Shown one piece after another: positions 37,126 to 46,371 of a DNA stretch of 64,000 nt. A program made the position numbers and the translations under genes. Each line of letters starts with the position of its first letter. The first letter of the stretch is position 1. The DNA lies in NCBI RefSeq assembly GCF_001439735.1, contig NZ_JYLN01000002.1:186001-250000 (forward strand). Reading direction: 5' to 3'. A model generated the notes under the pieces. It searched no databases. It was not told the origin of the DNA and saw only the letters and a program-made list of their open reading frames with translations. The DNA comes from Pseudomonas paralactis. GTDB taxonomy: Bacteria > Pseudomonadota > Gammaproteobacteria > Pseudomonadales > Pseudomonadaceae.

Positions 37126-39828
37126 ATGCCCCAGGTGGATCCCGAACTCTTCGACCGTGGCCAGTTCCAGGCCGAGCTGGCATTGAAGGCGAGCCCCATC
37201 GCCGCCTTCAAAAAAGCCATTCGCCAGGCACGCGAGGTGCTCGACGCGCGTTTTCGCAGTGGTCGGGACATCAGGCGACTGATCGAAGACCGCGCCTGGT
37301 TCGTCGATAACATCCTGCAAAAAGCCTGGGAACAGTTCAGCTGGAGTGCAGACGCCGATATCGCCCTGGTGGCGGTCGGCGGCTACGGTCGCGGCGAACT
37401 GCACCCCTACTCCGACATCGACCTGTTGATCCTGCTGGGCAGCGCCGACCACGAAACCTTTCGCGATTCCATCGAGCGTTTTCTGACATTACTGTGGGAC
37501 ATCGGCCTGGAAGTCGGCCAGAGCGTGCGTTCGGTAGACGAATGCGCCGAAGAGGCCCGTGCCGACTTGACGGTGGTCACCAACCTGATGGAAAGCCGCA
37601 CCATCTGCGGCCCCGAGCGCCTGCGCCAGCGCATGCTCGAAGTCACCAGCACCGCACACATGTGGCCGAGCAAGGATTTCTTCCTGGCCAAGCGCGCCGA
37701 ACAGAAGGCGCGACACCACAAGTACAACGATACCGAATACAACCTGGAGCCCAACGTCAAAGGCTCCCCGGGGGGGCTGCGGGATATCCAGACGATTTTG
37801 TGGGTGGCCCGCCGCCAATACGGCACGCTGAACCTGCGCGCCCTGGCTGGCGAAGGCTTTCTGGTGGAGAGCGAAAACACTCTGCTGGCGTCGTCCCAGG
37901 AGTTCCTGTGGAAGGTGCGCTACGCCCTGCACATGCTCGCCGGTCGCTCCGAAGACCGCCTGTTGTTCGATCACCAGCGTTCCATCGCAACCCTGCTGGG
38001 CTTTGAGGGCGAAGACGCGAAGACCAGCATCGAAAGTTTCATGCAACAGTATTATCGGGTGGTCATGAGCATTGCCCAGCTCAGCGACCTGATCATCCAG
38101 CACTTCGAAGAGGTGATCCTGGCCCCCGAAGACGAAGCGCCGCCGCAGCCGATCAATGCGCGCTTCCAACTGCATGACGGTTATATCGAAGCACGCAACG
38201 ACAACGTGTTCCGCCGTACCCCGTTCGCCATGCTGGAGATCTTCGTGCTGATGGCCCAGCAGCCGGACATCAAAGGCGTGCGCGCCGATACCATCCGCTT
38301 GCTGCGGGAAAACCGTCACCTGATCGACGACGACTTTCGCAACGATATCCGCAATACCAGCCTGTTTATCGAACTGTTCAAGTGCCGCATCGGCATCCAC
38401 CGCAACCTGCGGCGCATGAACCGCTACGGCATTCTCGGGCGCTACCTGCCGGAGTTCGGCTTTATCGTCGGGCAAATGCAGCATGACTTGTTCCACATTT
38501 ACACCGTGGATGCCCACACCCTGAACCTGATCAAGCACTTGCGTAAGTTGCAATACACTCAGGTATCAGAGAAATTCCCGCTGGCCAGTAAGCTGATGGC
38601 CAAGCTGCCCAAGCCCGAGCTGATTTACCTGGCGGGCCTGTATCACGACATCGGCAAGGGTCGCCATGGCGATCACTCGGAAATCGGTGCCGTGGACGCC
38701 GAAGCCTTCTGCCAGCGCCACCAGTTGCCCTTGTGGGATAGCCGCCTGATCGTCTGGCTGGTGCAAAACCATCTGGTGATGTCGACCACCGCGCAGCGCA
38801 AAGACTTGTCAGACCCGCAGGTGATCCACGACTTTGCCGGCATCGTCGGTGATGAGACCCGTCTGGACTATCTATATGTGCTGACCGTCTCCGATATCAA
38901 TGCCACCAACCCCACACTGTGGAACTCCTGGCGCGCCAGCCTGTTGCGCCAGCTGTACACCGAGACCAAGCGCGCCCTGCGCCGCGGCCTGGAGAACCCG
39001 GTGGACCGCGAAGAACAGATCCGTCGCACCCAAAGCGCGGCCCTGGATATTCTGGTACGCGGGGGTAACGACCCGGACGACGTCGAGCAGCTCTGGTCGC
39101 AACTGGGCGACGATTATTTCCTGCGCCACACCGCCGGCGACGTGGCCTGGCACAGCGATGCAATCCTGCAGCAACCGGCCGATGGTGGCCCACTGGTGTT
39201 GATCAAGGAAACCACCCAGCGTGAATTCGAAGGCGGCACGCAGATCTTCATCTACGCGCCGGACCAGCACGACTTCTTCGCCGTGACCGTGGCCGCCATG
39301 GACCAGCTCAACCTGAACATCCATGACGCCCGGGTCATCACTTCCAGCAGCCAGTTCACCCTCGACACCTACATCGTGCTCGACACCGACGGCGACTCGA
39401 TCGGCGATAACCCGGCGCGGGTGAAAAAAATCCGCGAGGGCCTGACCGAAGCCCTGCGCAACCCTGACGACTACCCCACCATCATTCAGCGCCGGGTACC
39501 GCGCCAGCTCAAGCACTTTGCCTTTGCGCCACAGGTGACCATTTCCAACGACGCCCAGCGACCCGTGACCGTGCTTGAACTCAGCGCACCGGATCGCCCG
39601 GGGCTGCTGGCGCGTATCGGCGGGATTTTCCTGGAGTTCGACCTGTCATTGCAGAACGCCAAGATCGCGACGCTTGGCGAGCGGGTAGAAGACGTGTTCT
39701 TCATTACCGATGCCGACAATCAGCCGCTGTCCGACCCAGAGCTGTGCCTGCGTTTACAGGCCGCGATCGTGGAGCAATTGAGCGTGACCCAGGAACCCGG
39801 CGTCGAACTGACACGCCTGACTATTTGA
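37126..39828 (+). CDS. glnD: bifunctional uridylyltransferase/uridylyl-removing enzyme GlnD
   Basis: Nitrogen sensor: uridylylates PII proteins when glutamine is low and deuridylylates them when it is high. 900 residues in four domains: nucleotidyltransferase (motif [17 protein letters not shown] near residue 84), the PII-uridylyltransferase helical domain, an HD phosphohydrolase ([12 protein letters not shown] near 505), and two C-terminal ACT domains (from about 705 and 812) that bind glutamine. The start at 37126 has a GGAAAG ribosome-binding site. Confidence 0.98.
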   Translation: MPQVDPELFDRGQFQAELALKASPIAAFKKAIRQAREVLDARFRSGRDIRRLIEDRAWFVDNILQKAWEQFSWSADADIALVAVGGYGRGELHPYSDIDLLILLGSADHETFRDSIERFLTLLWDIGLEVGQSVRSVDECAEEARADLTVVTNLMESRTICGPERLRQRMLEVTSTAHMWPSKDFFLAKRAEQKARHHKYNDTEYNLEPNVKGSPGGLRDIQTILWVARRQYGTLNLRALAGEGFLVESENTLLASSQEFLWKVRYALHMLAGRSEDRLLFDHQRSIATLLGFEGEDAKTSIESFMQQYYRVVMSIAQLSDLIIQHFEEVILAPEDEAPPQPINARFQLHDGYIEARNDNVFRRTPFAMLEIFVLMAQQPDIKGVRADTIRLLRENRHLIDDDFRNDIRNTSLFIELFKCRIGIHRNLRRMNRYGILGRYLPEFGFIVGQMQHDLFHIYTVDAHTLNLIKHLRKLQYTQVSEKFPLASKLMAKLPKPELIYLAGLYHDIGKGRHGDHSEIGAVDAEAFCQRHQLPLWDSRLIVWLVQNHLVMSTTAQRKDLSDPQVIHDFAGIVGDETRLDYLYVLTVSDINATNPTLWNSWRASLLRQLYTETKRALRRGLENPVDREEQIRRTQSAALDILVRGGNDPDDVEQLWSQLGDDYFLRHTAGDVAWHSDAILQQPADGGPLVLIKETTQREFEGGTQIFIYAPDQHDFFAVTVAAMDQLNLNIHDARVITSSSQFTLDTYIVLDTDGDSIGDNPARVKKIREGLTEALRNPDDYPTIIQRRVPRQLKHFAFAPQVTISNDAQRPVTVLELSAPDRPGLLARIGGIFLEFDLSLQNAKIATLGERVEDVFFITDADNQPLSDPELCLRLQAAIVEQLSVTQEPGVELTRLTI

Positions 39829-39854
39829 ATTCTTAACTTTGTGAACAGGAGTCA

Positions 39855-39941
39855 TGTGGGAGCTGGCTTGCCTGCCATGCAGATACCTCGGTGCGTCAGC
39901 TCGACCGCAGTGAGGCCATCGCAGGCAAGCCAGCTCCCACA
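39855..39941. repeat. REPIN, GTGGGAGC class, copy 2
   Basis: 87 bp between glnD and dapC. Perfect outer arms TGTGGGAGCTGGCTTGCCTG and its inverse, with the GATACCTCGGT and CGCAGTGAGGCCATCGCAGG inner blocks. Lies entirely upstream of the dapC ribosome-binding site, so the longer open frame that crosses it (from 39891) is not the gene. Confidence 0.93.
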
Positions 39942-39971
39942 GGGTCCGCGCTCACCGTGACAGAGGCTTAT

Positions 39972-41171
39972 ATGAACAACGCCCTTAACCAGTTGCAGCC
40001 CTACCCCTTCGAGAAACTGCGCGCCCTGCTCGGCAGCGTGACGCCGAACCCGGACAAACGCCCGATTGCACTGTCCATCGGCGAGCCCAAGCACACTTCA
40101 CCGGCCTTCGTTGCCGAGGCCCTGAGCAATAACCTCGATCAAATGGCGGTGTACCCCACCACACTGGGTATCCCGGCGCTGCGCGAAGCCATCGGCGCCT
40201 GGTGCGAACGCCGCTTCAACGTGCCCAAGGGCTGGCTGGACCCGGCGCGCAACATCCTGCCGGTCAACGGTACCCGCGAAGCGCTGTTCGCCTTCACCCA
40301 GACCGTGGTTAACCGCGGCGACGACGCACTGGTGGTGAGCCCGAACCCGTTTTACCAAATCTACGAAGGTGCTGCGTTCCTGGCCGGGGCCAAGCCGCAT
40401 TACCTGCCGTGCCTGGATACCAATGGCTTCAACCCGGACTTCGATGCCGTATCGCCGGATGTCTGGAAGCGCTGCCAGATCCTGTTCCTGTGCTCCCCGG
40501 GCAACCCGACCGGCGCGCTGATCCCGGTCGACACCCTGAAAAAACTTATCGCCCTGGCCGACGAATACGACTTCGTGATCGCCGCCGACGAATGCTACAG
40601 CGAACTCTACTTCGACGAACAAACCCCGCCTCCGGGCCTGCTCAGCGCCTGCATCGAGCTGGGTCGCCAGGATTTCAAGCGCTGCGTGGTATTCCACAGC
40701 CTGTCCAAGCGCTCCAACCTGCCGGGCCTGCGTTCGGGGTTCGTGGCTGGCGATGCCGACATCCTCAAAGCGTTTTTGCTGTACCGCACCTACCATGGCT
40801 GCGCGATGCCGGTGCAAACCCAGTTGGCCAGCATCGCCGCCTGGCAGGACGAGGCCCATGTACTGGCCAACCGTGACCTGTACCGCGAGAAGTTCGATGC
40901 GGTGCTAGCCATTCTCACGCCGGTACTGGATGTACAAAGCCCGGACGGTGGGTTTTATTTGTGGCCGAATGTGAATGGCGACGACGCCGCCTTCTGCCGC
41001 GATTTGTTCGTGGAAGAACATGTAACCGTGGTGCCGGGGTCGTACCTGTCACGGGAAGTGGACGGTTTCAACCCGGGCGCTGGCCGTGTACGCCTGGCGT
41101 TGGTTGCGCCGTTGGCCGAATGTGTGGAAGCGGCAGAGCGGATTCGCGCGTTTATCCAGCGCCGCCGCTGA
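39972..41171 (+). CDS. dapC: succinyldiaminopimelate transaminase
   Basis: PLP-dependent class I/II aminotransferase acting on N-succinyl-LL-diaminopimelate in lysine and peptidoglycan precursor synthesis. 399 residues from MNNALNQLQPYPFEKL, preceded by GAGG at 39963-39966. The PLP-lysine lies in SLSKRSNLPGLRSGF (about residue 239), and the cofactor motif SPGNPTGALIP and ADECYSELYF are conserved. Follows glnD, as in P. aeruginosa (PA3658-PA3659). Two more lysine genes, dapD and dapE, are nearby. Confidence 0.95.
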   Translation: MNNALNQLQPYPFEKLRALLGSVTPNPDKRPIALSIGEPKHTSPAFVAEALSNNLDQMAVYPTTLGIPALREAIGAWCERRFNVPKGWLDPARNILPVNGTREALFAFTQTVVNRGDDALVVSPNPFYQIYEGAAFLAGAKPHYLPCLDTNGFNPDFDAVSPDVWKRCQILFLCSPGNPTGALIPVDTLKKLIALADEYDFVIAADECYSELYFDEQTPPPGLLSACIELGRQDFKRCVVFHSLSKRSNLPGLRSGFVAGDADILKAFLLYRTYHGCAMPVQTQLASIAAWQDEAHVLANRDLYREKFDAVLAILTPVLDVQSPDGGFYLWPNVNGDDAAFCRDLFVEEHVTVVPGSYLSREVDGFNPGAGRVRLALVAPLAECVEAAERIRAFIQRRR

Positions 41172-41182
41172 AAGCTGGCGGG

Positions 41183-42826
41183 TCACTTCATGTGACCCAA
41201 ATTCGCCTCGCTCATATCCAGTTCCGCCAGCACCTCCCTCAATACGTCATCACCAATCTGGTGGTGACGGCTCAAGCTGTACAACTCCAGCCGTTGCGCG
41301 CGCAGAGCCTTGAGTCGCAGCTTGCGCTCAAGCAGGTCCATTTGCTGCGCCAGCGCCTGGGCTTCAGCCGAATCGTTGAAGACTTCCAATTGATGGCGAT
41401 ATTCCGACATCAGCCGTGCCTTCAGTTCGGTAGCCAATGCCGCCTGGGCGGCGTCCGGCGTTTCGGCCTCGGCTGGCTCGTCGGCCTCCAGCGCATGAAT
41501 CGCGGCCACGGCGGTCTTTTTCCAGGCTTCGCGCACTTCTTTGTGGCGTTTTTCATCCGGGCTATTCTCGACGCCGCGTAACAGTAGCGGTAGCGCGATA
41601 CAGGCAGCGACCAGTGATAACAGGATCACACCGGCCGCGATAAAAATCAGCAAGTCACGCTCCGGAAAGTCCTGCCCTGGAGCCAGCAGCAAGGGCACCG
41701 ACATGACACCCGCCAAGGTCACCGCCCCCCTGACACCGCCGACGGTCAGCAACCAGCAGGAACGGGCCGTCGGCACCAGGGTCAGCGCGCTTTTGCCACG
41801 CAGCCTGCGCAGTAACCCCGACAGTCGCCAGATGCTCTGCACCCAGATAAAGCGCAATACCACCAGCACCATAAAGATCGCCACCACATCCAGGCAGCGG
41901 TACAACAAAGTGGGCCACAGGGTGGTTTCGTGGCTGACCACGGCTTTGATGATGTCCGGCAGTTGCAGGCCCAGTAGCAGGAAGATCAGGCCGTTGAAGG
42001 CAAACTCCAATAGCGACCAGACACTGCGGTTGAGCAAGCGGGTACTGGTCTGGCGCGGCAGCAGATCAAGCCAGCTTTGCATCATGCCTGCGGCCACCGC
42101 CGACAAAATACCCGAAGCGCCCAGGCGTTCAGCCAATACGTACGCCGCAAAGGGCAGCAGCAACATGAACACCACATGGGTCGCGGGGTCATCCCAGCCC
42201 CGGGCAATCATCCATGCGCGCAGGCGACCGACCAGCCAGCTCAACGCCACCCCGATCGCCAGCCCGCCCACAGCCACCAGTACAAAGGTCAGGCTGGCAT
42301 CCGCCAGGGAGAAAACCCCGGTCAGCGCCGCTGCCAGGGCAAATTTGAAGGTCACCAGGCCCGACGCGTCATTCATCAAGGCTTCGCCCTGAAGCATATG
42401 CATCAATGGCTTGGGCAAACGATTCTGGGAAATGGCCGACACTGCCACGGCGTCCGTCGGCGATAGAACCGCCGCCAGGGCAAAAGCCACCGGCAAGGGG
42501 ATCGAGGGCAGCAACCAATGAATGAAGTAGCCGGCGCCGACCACAGTAAACAGCACCAGCCCCACCGCCAATGTCAGAATCGGGCCACGCAGGCGCCACA
42601 ATTCGCGCTTGGGCATGCGCCAACCATCGGAAAACAGCAGCGGCGGCAGGAACAAAAACAGGAACAGCTCCGGGTCCAGCGCCACATGCAGCCCCAACGT
42701 GGGCCAGGCCAGCAAGGCGCCAGCGGCAATCTGCACCAGGGGCAACGGCAGTGGGATGATGCGCCCGACCAGGCGCGAAAGGCTGACCAGCATCAGCAGG
42801 ATAAGAACGGTGTAGGCGGTTTGCAT
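41183..42826 (-). CDS. CPA1-family Na+/H+ antiporter
   Basis: Inner-membrane cation/proton antiporter, 547 residues from MQTAYTVLILLMLVSLSR. About twelve hydrophobic segments fill residues 1-410. The functional motif SPTDAVAVSAI (membrane Asp) and the FKFALAAALTGVFS region match the NhaP/CPA1 type. A cytoplasmic tail of about 140 residues, rich in Ala/Glu/Lys, follows (EVREAWKKTAVAAIHALE). The frame extends to 42865, but the ATG at 42826 starts the first membrane helix. It converges with dapC (11 bp between stops). Ion preference cannot be told. Confidence 0.9.
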   Translation of the reverse strand: MQTAYTVLILLMLVSLSRLVGRIIPLPLPLVQIAAGALLAWPTLGLHVALDPELFLFLFLPPLLFSDGWRMPKRELWRLRGPILTLAVGLVLFTVVGAGYFIHWLLPSIPLPVAFALAAVLSPTDAVAVSAISQNRLPKPLMHMLQGEALMNDASGLVTFKFALAAALTGVFSLADASLTFVLVAVGGLAIGVALSWLVGRLRAWMIARGWDDPATHVVFMLLLPFAAYVLAERLGASGILSAVAAGMMQSWLDLLPRQTSTRLLNRSVWSLLEFAFNGLIFLLLGLQLPDIIKAVVSHETTLWPTLLYRCLDVVAIFMVLVVLRFIWVQSIWRLSGLLRRLRGKSALTLVPTARSCWLLTVGGVRGAVTLAGVMSVPLLLAPGQDFPERDLLIFIAAGVILLSLVAACIALPLLLRGVENSPDEKRHKEVREAWKKTAVAAIHALEADEPAEAETPDAAQAALATELKARLMSEYRHQLEVFNDSAEAQALAQQMDLLERKLRLKALRAQRLELYSLSRHHQIGDDVLREVLAELDMSEANLGHMK

Positions 42827-42986
42827 AACGCGGGTTTCCCGGACAATCGACTTGCAACGACACATCAGGCAACAACTGGCCGTTGAAGTGCCATATTACC
42901 CCGCTATGTTACTCGCCTAGGCTGCGCACCGGCTTTTGCACAAAAGTCGCACGCTGTTGACGAGCGGCGCCGAAACCGGCTGGTCG

Positions 42987-42995
42987 TGGCATAAT
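42987..42995 (+). promoter_or_regulatory. candidate promoter for the ArsC-like gene and dapD
   Basis: TGGCATAAT is an extended -10 element (hexamer CATAAT at 42990-42995), 43 bp before the ArsC-like start codon. No -35 match is found at the right distance. The rest of the 211-bp divergent gap shows no gene. Confidence 0.4.
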
Positions 42996-43037
42996 CCGCG
43001 ATCTTTCATTTTTCATTCGTCCAAAGGGGGCAATTCC

Positions 43038-43400
43038 TTGACCGCTTCAAGCAAAACCTTGCACCTTTTCGGCATCAAAGCCTGCGACACCATGAAAAAG
43101 GCGCGCACTTGGCTCGATGAGCACGCGGTGAGCTATGAGTTCCATGACTACAAAACGGCCGGTATCGACCGCGAACACTTGACCCAATGGTGCAACGAGC
43201 ACGGTTGGCAGGTGGTTTTGAACCGTGCGGGCACCACCTTTCGCAAACTCGAAGACGAACGCAAAGCCGATCTCGATCAGTCGAAAGCCATTGAATTGAT
43301 GCTCGCACAACCCTCGATGATCAAGCGCCCGGTGCTCGATCTCGGTGACAGAACCCTGATTGGCTTCAAGCCAGATAGTTATTCGGCGGCCCTCAAGTAG
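43038..43400 (+). CDS. ArsC/Spx-family reductase-like protein (YffB type)
   Basis: 120-residue thioredoxin-fold protein. HLFGIKACDTMKKARTWLDEH carries the single active-site-like Cys in the place of the ArsC Cys12 (stated in pieces here: GIKACDTM). The later KRPVLDLGDRTLIGF is the ArsC family strand with the cis-Pro. YffB-type proteins resemble ArsC but lack proven arsenate reductase activity. The TTG at 43038 was chosen because AGGGGG lies 8 nt upstream; the open frame extends further up without a family match. Ends 31 bp before dapD, so likely cotranscribed. Confidence 0.85.
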   Translation: MTASSKTLHLFGIKACDTMKKARTWLDEHAVSYEFHDYKTAGIDREHLTQWCNEHGWQVVLNRAGTTFRKLEDERKADLDQSKAIELMLAQPSMIKRPVLDLGDRTLIGFKPDSYSAALK

Positions 43401-43431
43401 GCCAGCCTTCCATTTTTGTAGAGGTAACAGC

Positions 43432-44466
43432 ATGTCCAATTCCCTGTTCAGCCTGGGCTTCGGCGTCGGCACTCAGAACCGCCAAGGTGCTTGGCTGGAA
43501 GTGTTTTACGCACAACCCTTGCTCAACCCGTCGGCTGAAATCGTTGCCGCCATCGCACCGATCCTCGGTTACACCGAAGGCAACCAGGCCATCACCTTTA
43601 CCGTGAGCCAGGCCCTGCAACTGGCTGACGCACTTAAAGGCGTCGACACCGCCCAGGCCGCCCTGCTGAGCCGTCTGGCGGAAAGCCACACGCCGCTGGT
43701 CGCCACCCTGTTGGCCGAAGATGCCGCGCTGACCTCCACGCCTGAGGCCTACCTCAAGCTGCACCTGTTGTCCCATCGCCTGGTCAAGCCCCACGGCCTG
43801 AGCCTGGCCGGTGTGTTCCCGCAGTTGCCGAACGTGGCCTGGACCAGCCAGGGCGCCATCGACATCAATGAACTGGCCGAGCGCCAACTGGAAGCGCGCC
43901 TGCGTGGCGACCTGCTGGAAGTGTTCTCGGTGGACAAGTTCCCGAAAATGACCGACTACGTCGTACCGGCCGGCGTGCGTATCGCTGACGCTGCACGTAT
44001 CCGTCTGGGCGCCTACGTGGGCGAAGGCACCACCGTGATGCACGAAGGTTTCGTCAACTTCAACGCGGGCACCGAAGGCCCGGGCATGATCGAAGGCCGT
44101 GTATCGGCAGGCGTGTTCGTCGGCAAGGGTTCGGACCTGGGCGGCGGCTGCTCCACCATGGGCACCCTGTCGGGCGGCGGCAATATCGTGATCAAGGTCG
44201 GCGAAGGCTGCCTGATCGGCGCCAACGCCGGTACCGGTATCCCGTTGGGCGACCGCAACACCGTGGAGTCGGGCCTGTACATCACCGCCGGCACCAAGGT
44301 GGCGTTGCTCGATGAGAAGAACCAACTGGTCAAGGTGGTCAAGGCACGCGAACTGGCCGGTCAACCGGACCTGCTGTTCCGTCGTAACTCCGTAACCGGT
44401 GCCGTGGAGTGCAAAACCCACAAATCGGCCATCGAACTGAACGAAGCGCTGCACGCTCACAACTAA
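43432..44466 (+). CDS. dapD: 2,3,4,5-tetrahydropyridine-2,6-dicarboxylate N-succinyltransferase
   Basis: Succinylates tetrahydrodipicolinate in the succinylase branch of lysine synthesis; its product is the precursor of the dapC substrate. 344 residues from MSNSLFSLGFGVGTQNRQG, preceded by GAGGTAAC. The C-terminal half is a left-handed beta-helix (GAYVGEGTTVMHEGFVNFNA, SGGGNIVIKVGEGCLIGANA). The long N-terminal domain is typical of the Pseudomonas-type DapD rather than the shorter E. coli form. Confidence 0.96.
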   Translation: MSNSLFSLGFGVGTQNRQGAWLEVFYAQPLLNPSAEIVAAIAPILGYTEGNQAITFTVSQALQLADALKGVDTAQAALLSRLAESHTPLVATLLAEDAALTSTPEAYLKLHLLSHRLVKPHGLSLAGVFPQLPNVAWTSQGAIDINELAERQLEARLRGDLLEVFSVDKFPKMTDYVVPAGVRIADAARIRLGAYVGEGTTVMHEGFVNFNAGTEGPGMIEGRVSAGVFVGKGSDLGGGCSTMGTLSGGGNIVIKVGEGCLIGANAGTGIPLGDRNTVESGLYITAGTKVALLDEKNQLVKVVKARELAGQPDLLFRRNSVTGAVECKTHKSAIELNEALHAHN

Positions 44467-44489
44467 GCAGCCACTCGATGCCACTAGCG

Positions 44490-44509
44490 GCCGCACCTTC
44501 GGGTGCGGC
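44490..44509 (+). terminator. cUUCGg-loop hairpin after dapD
   Basis: GCCGCACC-TTCG-GGTGCGGC, 8-bp perfect stem with the extra-stable UUCG tetraloop, 24 bp after the dapD stop. The following TCGCTTATAC is weakly T-rich. Acts as terminator or mRNA 3' stabiliser ahead of csdA. Confidence 0.7.
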
Positions 44510-44533
44510 TCGCTTATACGAGTCTTGATCACC

Positions 44534-45739
44534 ATGCTTGTGCCCTCCCCCTGGCGCGCCGATTTCCCGGCCATCGCTACCCTGCAACGGCAAGACCAGA
44601 CCTATCTGGACAGTGCCGCCACCACCCAAAAACCCCAAGCTCTGCTGGATGCCATCAGCCATTACTACGCCAATGGCGCAGCCAATGTGCACCGTGCCCA
44701 GCATTTGCCGGGGGCCCATGCGACCCAAGCCTTTGAGGACAGTCGCAGCAAGGTCGCGCAGTGGTTGAATGCAGGCGACAGCGGGCAGATCGTATTCACC
44801 CACGGCGCAACCTCTGCGCTGAACCTCCTGGCCTATGGCCTTGAGCATCTATTCAATGCGGGCGATGAGATAGCCATCAGCGCCCTGGAACACCATGCCA
44901 ACCTGTTGCCGTGGCAGCAGTTGGCCAAACGACGTGCGCTGACGCTGGTGGTATTGCCCCTGGACGATGACGGCGTGATCGACCTGCAAGCCGCCGCATC
45001 CTTGATCGGCCCGCGCACGCGCCTGCTGGCGCTGAGCCAGTTGTCCAACGTGCTGGGCACCTGGCAGCCGCTGGAAGCCCTACTGACGCTGGCCCAGGCA
45101 CACGGCGCCCTGACGGTTGTGGATGGCGCTCAGGGCATCGTGCATGGGCGCCACGACGTACAGGCCCTGGGCTGCGATTTCTACGTATTCTCCAGCCATA
45201 AACTCTACGGCCCGGACGGCGTCGGCGTGCTGTTCGGCCGCAACGCAGCCCTGCATCACCTGCGCCACTGGCAGTTTGGCGGCGAAATGGTGCAGCAGGC
45301 AGATTATCAAGGCGCCAGCTTCCGCCCTGCCCCACTGGGGTTTGAAGCCGGCACGCCGCCCATTGCCGGCGTGATCGGCCTGGGTGCTACCCTCGATTAC
45401 CTGAGTTCGCTGGATCAGCACGCCGTAGTCGCCCACGAAGCCGCACTGCACGACTATTTGCTGCGCGGGCTGAAAGCTCGCAATGGCGTGCGTGTACTGG
45501 GATCACCGCAAGCAGCGCTGGTGAGCTTCGTGGTGGAAGGTGTGCATAACGCCGACCTGGCTCACCTGCTGACCGAGCAAGGCATCGCCGTGCGCGCCGG
45601 GCATCATTGTGCAATGCCGCTGCTCAAGGCCATGCACTTGTCCGGCGCCATTCGAGTGTCCCTTGCGCTGTACAACGATTCCGATGACCTGGAGCGCTTC
45701 TTTGAAGCGCTGGACCAGGCGCTGGATATGTTGCGATGA
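44534..45739 (+). CDS. csdA: cysteine desulfurase CsdA
   Basis: PLP enzyme that takes sulfur from cysteine and passes it as persulfide to CsdE. 401 residues from the ATG at 44534 (MLVPSPWRADFPAI). The PLP-lysine is in SSHKLYGPDGVGVL (about residue 220), and the persulfide Cys in AGHHCAMPLLKA (about 358). Class V aminotransferase of the SufS/CsdA type. It overlaps csdE by 4 bp; tcdA (csdL) lies just beyond, convergent, so the complete Csd set is present. Confidence 0.93.
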   Translation: MLVPSPWRADFPAIATLQRQDQTYLDSAATTQKPQALLDAISHYYANGAANVHRAQHLPGAHATQAFEDSRSKVAQWLNAGDSGQIVFTHGATSALNLLAYGLEHLFNAGDEIAISALEHHANLLPWQQLAKRRALTLVVLPLDDDGVIDLQAAASLIGPRTRLLALSQLSNVLGTWQPLEALLTLAQAHGALTVVDGAQGIVHGRHDVQALGCDFYVFSSHKLYGPDGVGVLFGRNAALHHLRHWQFGGEMVQQADYQGASFRPAPLGFEAGTPPIAGVIGLGATLDYLSSLDQHAVVAHEAALHDYLLRGLKARNGVRVLGSPQAALVSFVVEGVHNADLAHLLTEQGIAVRAGHHCAMPLLKAMHLSGAIRVSLALYNDSDDLERFFEALDQALDMLR

Positions 45740-46143
45740 GCCTGCCAGTGGACGCGATGATTGCACTGGAGGCATTCCAGGCCGTCGGCGGTTGGGAGCA
45801 ACGCGCACGGATGCTGATGCAATGGGGCGAGCGACTGCCCGTATTGGCGGATGATGAAAAGGTCGATGCCAACCTGGTGCAAGGCTGTGAAAGCCTGGTG
45901 TGGCTGGTGGGGCGTTTGCAGGGCGGCCATTGGCAGTTTGCCGCCAGCAGCGAGGCGCGGATGATTCGCGGTTTGGTGGCGCTGTTGCTGGCGCGGGTCA
46001 ATGGGCTATCGGCGGCCGAGTTGCAGGCTGTCGACTTGCCCGACTGGTTCAATCAACTCGGGCTTTCCCGCCAGCTGTCACCGTCACGCAGCAACGGCCT
46101 GAATGCAGTCCTGCAGCGCATGCGCGAACTAAGCCGTACATAA
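45736..46143 (+). CDS. csdE: SufE-family sulfur acceptor CsdE
   Basis: 135 residues, SufE fold. The sulfur-accepting Cys51 lies in NLVQGCESLVWL, matching the family GCxS-V pattern, and the tail has IRGLVALLLARVNG. Stimulates CsdA by taking its persulfide sulfur. Start codon ATG overlaps the csdA stop (ATGA), so the pair is translationally coupled. Confidence 0.93.
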   Translation: MSLPVDAMIALEAFQAVGGWEQRARMLMQWGERLPVLADDEKVDANLVQGCESLVWLVGRLQGGHWQFAASSEARMIRGLVALLLARVNGLSAAELQAVDLPDWFNQLGLSRQLSPSRSNGLNAVLQRMRELSRT

Positions 46144-46164
46144 AGGGGGGCTTGCCCAAATGCC

Positions 46165-46263
46165 TGTAGGAGCGAGCTTGCTCGCGAAAAACTCACAAGC
46201 GCCGCATTCATTCAGGAAGCACGCTTTATCGTTGACGTTTTCGCGAGCAAGCTCGCTCCTACA
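46165..46263. repeat. REPIN, TGTAGGAGCGAGC class, copy 1
   Basis: 26-bp perfect inverted arms (TGTAGGAGCGAGCTTGCTCG plus CGAAAA and the inverse) enclose 47 bp, in the csdE-tcdA convergent gap. The loop region is nearly identical to that of the second copy at 62002-62101, as are the flanking TTGCCC and AGAGGGCAATG blocks. Can form a long stem, so it may act as the bidirectional end of csdE and tcdA transcripts. Confidence 0.93.
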
Positions 46264-46320
46264 GAGGGCAATGCCCCGATATCGGTGGGTCAGTGACAAA
46301 AGCATCACCTGACACTCCCT

Positions 46321-46347
46321 CATCGGGAGCAAGCCCCCTCCCACATT
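46321..46347 (-). repeat. single REP element (GTGGGAGGGGGCTTGC type)
   Basis: On the minus strand ATGTGGGAGGGGGCTTGCTC is a lone REP arm without a facing partner, 58 bp after the REPIN and 25 bp before the tcdA stop. Confidence 0.75.
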
Positions 46348-46371
46348 TGGATCTATGTTTGGCAATGAGAT

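Noticed and set aside
39891..39971. N-terminal extension of dapC
   Set aside because: It would be translated from the REPIN; GAGG at 39963-39966 precedes the real ATG at 39972.
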